Source: JACQXX01 sp964639175 (GTDB lineage: Bacteria > Acidobacteriota > Blastocatellia > Chloracidobacteriales > Chloracidobacteriaceae). From it: a stretch of 64,000 nt of DNA. Below are positions 58,414 to 64,000 of this stretch, piece after piece; position 1 is the first letter of the stretch; the number at the start of each line of letters is the position of its first letter. A program made the position numbers and the translations under genes. The notes beneath the pieces are model-generated. The model saw only the letters and a list, made by a program, of their open reading frames with translations. It was not told the DNA's origin and did no database searches. The stretch lies in the NCBI GenBank assembly GCA_964639175.1, contig CAZXCE010000001.1:1-64000 (forward strand), given 5' to 3'.

Positions 58414-59223
58414 ATGGAAGAAAACTTGAACGATTCAGCTATGCGGGAACAAATCATCTGGAAAGGTAAGTTTACACTTTGGACTGGAGGAGGAGGATAT
58501 GTTGGATACTCTTCCGATACAAAAATTCATGCTCATCACGCTCACCAGTTGTGTTTTGCGCTTGATGAGCCATTCAGGCTTCGATCCGAGCCATCACAAG
58601 ATTGGATCGAATATTCAGCCGCGTTCATCGCTTCAGATGTGCCGCATCAGTTTGATGGCAGAGGAAACCGTGTTGTTCTGATATACCTTGATCCTGAATC
58701 TGAAGATGCCAGACGAATTCTGAACACATTCACTGGTATGGCAATTCAACCGCTTCCAACACAGAATCTATCATCGCTTTTGTTGAAGTTGAGTTCTGAA
58801 CCCTTGATGCCAATCAACTCAATCCCATTCTTCAAAGGGATGATAACGGTGCTTGGCGGCGAAACCAGCGTCCCAGGTACAATGGATCAGCGAGTTATTC
58901 AGGTCATCAGATTTTTGAATTCATTTGATGAAGAGATTCCGACATTGCATAGCCTTGCCCTAAAAGTAAGCCTATCGCCCAGTCGCCTGGGACATTTGTT
59001 TCGAGAACACACAGGATTACCACTTCGTCAGTATCGCTTATGGCTGCGGTTACAAAAAGCCCTCCAGTCTCTGACTCAAAATCATTCTCTCACCGTTGCA
59101 GCCCATATAGCCTATTTTTCTGACTCTGCTCATCTTAGCCGAACGTTCCGGCGCATGTTCGGCATTGCTCCATCTGAATTAAAGGTTGAATCAAATCAGG
59201 GAAAGAGTATTCCCATAAAATAA
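58414..59223 (+). CDS. AraC-family transcriptional regulator
   Basis: A 269-residue regulator (start at ATG 58414; an alternative ATG at 58369 would add 15 residues but leaves only 11 bp to the divergent gene). The N-terminal cupin-like part has HAHHAHQLCFALDEPFRL and ASDVPHQFDGRGN. The C-terminal double helix-turn-helix is LHSLALKVSLSPSRLGHLFR and LTVAAHIAYFSDSAHLSRTF with the closing FRRMFGIAPSELK. It likely controls the divergent hydroxylase gene. The ligand is unknown. Confidence 0.9.
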   Translation: MEENLNDSAMREQIIWKGKFTLWTGGGGYVGYSSDTKIHAHHAHQLCFALDEPFRLRSEPSQDWIEYSAAFIASDVPHQFDGRGNRVVLIYLDPESEDARRILNTFTGMAIQPLPTQNLSSLLLKLSSEPLMPINSIPFFKGMITVLGGETSVPGTMDQRVIQVIRFLNSFDEEIPTLHSLALKVSLSPSRLGHLFREHTGLPLRQYRLWLRLQKALQSLTQNHSLTVAAHIAYFSDSAHLSRTFRRMFGIAPSELKVESNQGKSIPIK

Positions 59224-59263
59224 AAGACATGAAGCAGTTAGGGATATTCTGTTTATCCATTCA

Positions 59264-59644
59264 TTATTACTCACCATTCGCGTAATAAAAATCTAGTTTA
59301 TCGAATTCTTTTTCCAGTTTTCTCCCTGTTTCGTTCAAAACTGGCTGGAAAATGACATCACAAGAAAAATTTGAGCTTCAGCGTACGAAATTCAGAGCTT
59401 GAATCTGAACCAATTGATTCAATCCTGCCTGATGACAACTCAGAATTGAAGCGGATAAGAATTTTTCTGCCTTTCCTGTTTGGTCAGGTGTGTGATGAGA
59501 GACCGAAAAACTGGATCAGGCTTCGTCTTGAAGATGCTCATGTGTACTTTTTGAGAGTTTGAGAATTTTTCAAGGCAATTTTGACCCAAACTAGAAAAAT
59601 AATTCGCAAAACAGGATTTTTATTACGCGAATGGTCAGTTATTA
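59264..59644. mobile_element. 381-bp MITE with 30-bp terminal inverted repeats
   Basis: The 30-bp ends at 59264-59293 and 59615-59644 are inverted copies matching at 27 of 30 positions, with ACCATTCGCGTAATAAAAAT in both. The interior has a 63-codon frame (59371-59562) without a ribosome site, not called as a gene. It occupies most of the 560-bp gap between the AraC gene and the epimerase gene. A non-autonomous IS relative is likely. Confidence 0.65.
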
Positions 59645-59793
59645 AGCTCGATTAAGTATCGAGGATGTTCTAGTCATTTAGACGCATACATTACAATTGA
59701 AATAGAAAGCAACTCCTGGAAAATAACAGGTGGAAAGATCGTGTAAAATCCCTCGGAGTTGGAAGACATACAAGCTACTGGAGTTATGTGACC

Positions 59794-60768
59794 ATGATTC
59801 TTCTTACCGGAATCGCTGGATTCATCGCTATGCATACGGCACAGCATTTGCTTGACAATGGTAATCAAGTGCTTGGTATCGACAATTTGAACAACTATTA
59901 TGATCCTATACTAAAGCAGGCCCGCCTTAATGTATTGATGTCGCATTCTAATAAGCCTGAATTTCTCCAGCTTGACCTTGCTGAACCTAAAGCCCTGCAA
60001 ACTGCCATCACCCCATTTGCAGGCGAGATCACCCATATTATCCACTTAGCAGCCCAAGCAGGTGTTCGCTATAGCTTGGAATCCCCACGCAGCTATGTCT
60101 CTGCAAATATTTCGGGGATGCTTGAAGTCCTGGAATGTTGCCGTGTTTTGCCAAATTTGAGGCATCTTGTCTATGCCAGTTCCAGTTCAGTTTACGGTGC
60201 GAACCGCAAATTGCCCTTTTGCAGTACAGACCGGACTGATCACCCAGTTTCGCTTTATGCAGCGACAAAGAAATCGGGTGAAGTGATAGCCGAATCTTAT
60301 TCACGGCTTTATGGAATTCCAATGACTGGGCTTCGGTTTTTCACCGTTTACGGGCCCTGGGGTAGACCAGATATGGCCTACTATCAATTTGCTCGTAACA
60401 TCGTCGAAGACAAACCAATTCAAATCTATAATTACGGCAATATGCGGCGCGACTTCACTTTCATTGGGGATGTTGTGGACGGGTTAGTTTCTGTACTTTA
60501 TGCACCTCCTTCAGTAGATCCGCCTCACCGGATCTATAATCTTGGCAATCACCACAGTGAGTCTTTATCTTACCTAATTGAATTGTTGGAGGGGTACATC
60601 GGTAAACCGGCCATCAAGGAATTCGTGCCTATCCAGAAGGGAGATATGCAGGACACATTCGCCGATATCTCTGATGCGGCGCACGATTTTGGTTTTACCC
60701 CTAAAACATCATTAAAAGAAGGACTTAAGGTTTTTGTTGATTGGTTTCACCTTTATTATTACTTATAA
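59794..60768 (+). CDS. UDP-sugar 4-epimerase (UDP-glucuronate epimerase-like), SDR family
   Basis: A 324-residue extended short-chain dehydrogenase; the start at ATG 59794 has GGAG 10 bp ahead. The NAD-binding GIAGFIAMHTAQHLL (GxxGxxA), the GIDNLNNYYDPILKQARL segment typical of UDP-glucuronate/galacturonate epimerases, the SSSSVYG active-site serine and the YAATKKSGE tyrosine-lysine pair are all present. Product: a nucleotide sugar for surface polysaccharide. It is followed, 8 bp later, by a glycosyltransferase gene. Confidence 0.92.
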   Translation: MILLTGIAGFIAMHTAQHLLDNGNQVLGIDNLNNYYDPILKQARLNVLMSHSNKPEFLQLDLAEPKALQTAITPFAGEITHIIHLAAQAGVRYSLESPRSYVSANISGMLEVLECCRVLPNLRHLVYASSSSVYGANRKLPFCSTDRTDHPVSLYAATKKSGEVIAESYSRLYGIPMTGLRFFTVYGPWGRPDMAYYQFARNIVEDKPIQIYNYGNMRRDFTFIGDVVDGLVSVLYAPPSVDPPHRIYNLGNHHSESLSYLIELLEGYIGKPAIKEFVPIQKGDMQDTFADISDAAHDFGFTPKTSLKEGLKVFVDWFHLYYYL

Positions 60769-60776
60769 GGTACTTT

Positions 60777-61712
60777 ATGTTTTTATCAGTTGTCATTCCT
60801 GTTTATCACGAAGCTGAATCAATTGGCTTACTCATTAAAGCACTTGAGACTGCACTTCAAGATATTGATGCTGAAATCGTTTTTGTTGATGATGGTTCCT
60901 GTGACCACACGGTAAATGAGATTTGTCTGCGTATGAGGCCAAATTGGCAATTGATCACTTTCCGTCGCAATTATGGTCAGACCTCAGCAATTGCTGCTGG
61001 GATTGCCGCTGCACGCGGGGAGTATATCGCCACCATGGACGGCGATTTGCAAAACGACCCAGCAGATATACCACTAATGATCACGCGTTTGGAGAAAGAA
61101 CAGGCAGATATGGTCATTGGTTGGCGGCAAAATCGTCAGGATGGGGTGTGGCTACGCAAAATTCCAAGCAAGCTTGCAAACCACTTGATTCGTTACCTTA
61201 CTGGTGTATATGTGCATGATTATGGTTGCACTCTCAAGGTTTTTAGGCAGGAGACAGCCAAACAACTTGATCTTTATGGTGAGTTACACCGGTTTATTCC
61301 AGTGCTGGCCGCGATTACTGGGGCGAAAATTATTGAAATACCAGTTCGCCACCATGCGCGGCGCTACGGCCAGTCCAAATATGGGTTATCACGTACCTTT
61401 CGCGTGGCAAGCGACTTGCTATTAATGCTCTTCTTCCTCCAATACCGCCAAAAGCCGATGCACCTGTTCGGCTCGCTTGGCCTTGGTTCATTTCTCTTGA
61501 GTAGCGCAATCCTTTCCTATTCGTTCGTACTCAAACTGTTCGGTGAAATAACCAGTACATATCCACTATTTTACATCGGCATTATGCTTGGTGTTACCTC
61601 GATCCAATTTTTCACGACTGGATTTATCTCAGAGTTAGTTATGCGCACCTATTTCGAGTCACAACAGAAAAAACCTTATGTCATAAAGCAACATTTGATT
61701 GGCAAGAGATGA
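60777..61712 (+). CDS. Family-2 glycosyltransferase, GtrB/ArnC-like
   Basis: A 311-residue enzyme beginning MFLSVVIPVYHEAESIG at ATG 60777. The GT-A motifs are IVFVDDGSCDHT, TMDGDLQNDPADIP and MVIGWRQNRQDG, followed by two C-terminal membrane helices. This layout matches polyprenyl-phosphate glycosyltransferases (GtrB, ArnC, DPM type), which load a sugar on the lipid carrier. It pairs with the epimerase gene upstream. Confidence 0.92.
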   Translation: MFLSVVIPVYHEAESIGLLIKALETALQDIDAEIVFVDDGSCDHTVNEICLRMRPNWQLITFRRNYGQTSAIAAGIAAARGEYIATMDGDLQNDPADIPLMITRLEKEQADMVIGWRQNRQDGVWLRKIPSKLANHLIRYLTGVYVHDYGCTLKVFRQETAKQLDLYGELHRFIPVLAAITGAKIIEIPVRHHARRYGQSKYGLSRTFRVASDLLLMLFFLQYRQKPMHLFGSLGLGSFLLSSAILSYSFVLKLFGEITSTYPLFYIGIMLGVTSIQFFTTGFISELVMRTYFESQQKKPYVIKQHLIGKR

Positions 61713-61746
61713 AGGAAAAGCACTGAAAAAAATTAGGGTATTTTTA

Positions 61747-61866
61747 GGCTCTTTGGTATTTCCCGTGGAAACCGATATAGCTTCAAAAACAGAAATTGAT
61801 TCTAAAGAACTTACAGATTTTGGGTTTGATCAAAATGCCAATTTTCACGGGGAATACCAGAGAGCT
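61747..61866. mobile_element. 120-bp MITE with ISL3-like ends
   Basis: GGCTCTTTGGTATTTCCCGTG (21 bases; start 61747) and, inverted, an approximately matching end at 61842-61866 flank a short AT-rich core. The left end agrees closely with the terminal repeat of the ISL3-type element at 63378 (GGCTCTTTGGTATTTGCCGT). It looks like a non-autonomous derivative of the same element family, present 1.5 kb away. Confidence 0.6.
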
Positions 61867-62218
61867 AAACATCGCCTCTCTGGATGCTTTTGAATGGACT
61901 TGGTGGAAGTACAGCGACTCCGAACCTGGAAAAGTAGGTGACTTGAGTTTCTGAAGCGGGTTTTCTGTTCCACTCCTTCCCCCAAAACCGATATAAAAAG
62001 GCAATTGATTGACCTTTGACATAAAAATGCGCAGGAATTGGATTTAAATTCAAGATAACTTCACTACTCGGTAGGTAAGCGTTTGGAGGCAGATGGCGAA
62101 AGAAGATTATCGGAAGACGTCAAGATGGAGGCTACGTGGGCTTGATGTACCCATTCAACCGATCAGGCTGAGGCTTTTTCTCCCCGTCTTCCAGTAGCCG
62201 GATTTTGCCTTCACCAGC
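61867..62218. other. Gene-free interval
   Basis: About 350 bp between the MITE and the end of the next glycosyltransferase gene. No open frame, RNA gene or clear regulatory signal was recognised on either strand. Confidence 0.5.
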
Positions 62219-63220
62219 TTAATTCTTCTTTGTCAGCGGGTGAAGGATCACACTCGACTCAAGCGAAAGAGATTGTGTTTCTGAACGTCGCGCCGTCCGA
62301 AACTGTCCTGTCTTTCGATCAACCGGAGTTCGCAACGCTCCCCAGATACCGCTGAGAAAAGCCGCCAGTCGCATCCAGCGGGGTGGGCGTCGTCCCAGAT
62401 CAACGACCGGCTTTTGGAACGCCCATCGCCAGCCAAGATGAACCAGGACCGCCAGAACAGACCAGTGGCCACACTTCAGGTTTTTGGTCAGAGCAGCAGC
62501 AATCCCGAACATATATCCTTGAATCAGGCTTCGTCCCTGCTCCCAGGTGCGAAATCCGAAGTGGGTGACTGCCGGGGCAGGTGTCTCATAAATCGGAATC
62601 CCGGCCAGCAGCGCCCGGATGGCAAAGTCAGTTTCCCCAGCCGATTTAAGCGGCGCTCCGGCACCAAGCATCGGATCAAACCCATTGAGTTGGTGCCACA
62701 CTGCCCGGCGCAGCCCTATGCAGGCTGAAATTCCCTCTACGCAGTGCTTGTAATAAATCGTGCGGGCTAAAAAACAATCATTTCGGTAATATCCAGGGAT
62801 AAATCCTGCGTTTGTGTCGTGTGGCGCTGTCAGTACATTCCCAAAAACAATTCCGGCAGCGGGATGTTGGGAAAAGGCATTCACCATCTGGGTGATCCAG
62901 TCCGAGGCCGCCTCGCAGTCGTCATCAGTAATGGCAATCAACTCGCCCTGAGAAAGCGTGATTCCCAGATTGCGCCCAGTCGAGACCCCTGTAGTTGAAC
63001 TCCGCACGTAGTGCAGCCGGCCATTTGTTTCAAATGGCTGAACCACCTGACAGGTGTCATCCGATTCACTCTGGTCCACGACCCAGAGATCAAACCGGGG
63101 ATAGTCGTTGGCCAGGATCGAAGTAATGGTTTGTCGGACCTGGTCTCCCCGGTTGCGAGTGGCAACCACGACTGAAACCGATGGCAGGTGTGTCAGATCA
63201 AAATAGGGTGGACCAATCAT
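62219..63220 (-). CDS. Family-2 glycosyltransferase
   Basis: A 333-residue enzyme starting at ATG 63220 (AAAGGAAAC upstream; a TTG at 63250 is in frame). GT-A motifs: VSVVVATRNRGDQVRQTITS, LWVVDQSESDDT, LIAITDDDCEAASDWI (DxD), and later GAPLKSAGETDFAIRALLAG (catalytic ETD-type triad). The C-terminal part has a short hydrophobic helix and a basic tail. It probably adds a sugar to a surface glycan. It stands alone on the minus strand, opposite to the other sugar genes. Confidence 0.9.
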   Translation of the reverse strand: MIGPPYFDLTHLPSVSVVVATRNRGDQVRQTITSILANDYPRFDLWVVDQSESDDTCQVVQPFETNGRLHYVRSSTTGVSTGRNLGITLSQGELIAITDDDCEAASDWITQMVNAFSQHPAAGIVFGNVLTAPHDTNAGFIPGYYRNDCFLARTIYYKHCVEGISACIGLRRAVWHQLNGFDPMLGAGAPLKSAGETDFAIRALLAGIPIYETPAPAVTHFGFRTWEQGRSLIQGYMFGIAAALTKNLKCGHWSVLAVLVHLGWRWAFQKPVVDLGRRPPRWMRLAAFLSGIWGALRTPVDRKTGQFRTARRSETQSLSLESSVILHPLTKKN

Positions 63221-63377
63221 GATGTTTCCTTTCGCCAGTTCAGGAATCAAGGACTGCCAGAAACCGAGATTTTACCCAGTGGCTTTCGCCTGACAATTTT
63301 CCCGAAATATTCTCTCAACGAAACCCAGCTTGAAACCGGAGTTCGCTCGCTGTCTATCTATAGCATAAAAAATCTTT

Positions 63378-64000
63378 GGCTCTTTGGTATTTGCCGTGAA
63401 AGATACAATATGTTGTGGTCGAGAGAAAAAAGAAAACAGAAGGGAATGAGGAGGAAAAAATGAAAAAAGAAACCCAACCGCAGATCAACATTCGATTGGA
63501 TATCCCGAAAGTGAAAGTGTTGAGAATGGAAATAACGGAGAGGGGAGAGATCATCATCGGAGTGGAAAGCGAAGAGCGAGGGACGAGGTGTCGAAAGTGC
63601 GGGAGGGAGATTGAGGAGTATCATGGAGTAGATGAACAAATCCGGTTAAGACATTTGCCGATCTTAGGACAGGCGGTCTACATCGAGATCAGCCCGAAAA
63701 GATATCGGTGTCCATATTGTGAGGATCGGCCAACGACAACACAGAAACTGGAGTGGTATCGAGCGAAAAGTGGATGTACGAAAGCCTATGAACGACAGGT
63801 GATGTTGCAGTTGGTGAACAGCACGGTGGCGGACGTGAGTGCGAAAGAAGGGTTGGGGTATGAAGCGGTGATGGGAGTGCTGGAGCGGGAGATGGCAACG
63901 GAAGTGGATTGGGAAAAAACGATGGGGATTGAGGTGCTGGGGTTGGATGAGATCGCACTCAAGAAAGGGCATCGGGATTTTGTGGTGATCGTGACTGGGC
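63378..64000 (+). mobile_element. ISL3-family element, left part (runs off the window)
   Basis: The element begins with GGCTCTTTGGTATTTGCCGT at 63378, followed 60 bp later by an ISL3-type transposase gene. The right end is outside the window. A very similar terminal sequence is found in the MITE at 61747, which supports this being the element end. Confidence 0.8.
63460..64000 (+). CDS. ISL3-family transposase, partial
   Basis: The open frame starts at ATG 63460 with GAGGAGG just upstream and is still open at the window end (180 codons seen). The N-terminal zinc finger CRKCGREIEEYHG...RYRCPYCEDRP is the ISL3 HTH-like zinc-binding domain. The helical STVADVSAKEGLGYEAVMGV segment and VLGLDEIALKKGHRDFV (first catalytic Asp, DEIxLKKGH) follow. 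These are family hallmarks. The remaining DDE residues lie outside the window. Confidence 0.92.
   Translation, partial: MKKETQPQINIRLDIPKVKVLRMEITERGEIIIGVESEERGTRCRKCGREIEEYHGVDEQIRLRHLPILGQAVYIEISPKRYRCPYCEDRPTTTQKLEWYRAKSGCTKAYERQVMLQLVNSTVADVSAKEGLGYEAVMGVLEREMATEVDWEKTMGIEVLGLDEIALKKGHRDFVVIVTG

Noticed and set aside
59371..59562. A 63-codon open frame within the MITE
   Set aside because: No ribosome site and no recognisable features; it lies inside a non-autonomous element.
1..64000. CRISPR array beside the Cas4-like nuclease
   Set aside because: No run of regularly spaced direct repeats was seen anywhere in the window, and no cas1/cas2 genes are present; the nuclease belongs to the Argonaute operon.
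1..64000. tRNA or rRNA genes as island attachment sites
   Set aside because: None recognised near the island edges or elsewhere.

Overview
The window comes from a Gram-negative bacterium. It carries outer-membrane factors of RND pumps, lipoproteins, an outer-membrane beta-barrel and periplasmic cytochromes c. The phylum cannot be fixed from sequence alone. The mix of ISKra4- and ISL3-type elements, BlaI/M56 regulation, several heavy-metal RND pumps and a cytochrome b fused to a c-type domain would fit Acidobacteriota or a neighbouring phylum, but that is a guess. No rRNA, tRNA or CRISPR array was seen.

Positions 1-11400 form an accessory island. It opens with an IS21-like terminal repeat abutting a broken serine recombinase, a recombinase-like palindrome, and an ISKra4-type element (passenger gene plus transposase). 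A 263-bp MITE and a DnaJ-domain gene follow, then a plasmid-style parA plus ribbon-helix-helix pair with a shared 13-bp repeat. Next is a tightly packed operon: an XRE regulator, a Cas4/RecB-like PD-(D/E)XK nuclease with an Fe-S cysteine signature, a long prokaryotic Argonaute with a complete DEDD tetrad (D564, E593, D627, D762), an unknown 120-aa protein, and a 379-aa protein with a HELAH zinc-peptidase motif. The last four genes overlap their neighbours, so they look like one unit. I regard this as the best candidate in the window for an undescribed (defence or plasmid-interference) system. The island closes with a decayed transposase and a second, partial copy of the ISKra4 3' end in the same orientation as the first.

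Positions 11400-24911 hold two divergent metal-efflux clusters. A CzcCBA-type operon with a small Cys-rich membrane protein lies on the minus strand. On the plus strand lies a BlaI repressor - M56 sensor protease - lipoprotein - RND adaptor - RND pump operon, clearly more GC-rich than what follows. A perfect palindrome overlaps a consensus promoter in front of blaI.

Positions 25473-57468 look like one 32-kb copper regulon built around a divergent control region at 44226-44683. That region contains two near-perfect sigma-54 (-24/-12) promoters facing away from each other, a perfect 13-bp-arm palindrome between them as a likely shared enhancer, and a terminator-like hairpin in the leftward leader. 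Leftwards (14 genes) it drives a three-haem cytochrome/outer-membrane beta-barrel fusion, a small cytochrome c, a Rieske protein, a cytochrome b-c fusion, a CopA ATPase, a cupredoxin, CusCBA, a cytosolic Cys-rich protein, a lytic transglycosylase, a two-repeat protein, and an NtrB/NtrC-type two-component pair that is the obvious activator. Rightwards (11 genes) it drives a His-rich exported protein, a receiver, a methyltransferase, a second tripartite RND system, a multicopper oxidase, a heavy-metal-binding protein and small exported proteins. Putting a complete quinol-cytochrome c-type electron chain and a cytochrome-porin under the same control as copper efflux is unusual.

Positions 57482-64000 are more ordinary: a fatty-acid hydroxylase family gene divergent from an AraC regulator, a UDP-sugar epimerase, two family-2 glycosyltransferases, two MITEs, and the left end of an ISL3-family element that runs off the window.
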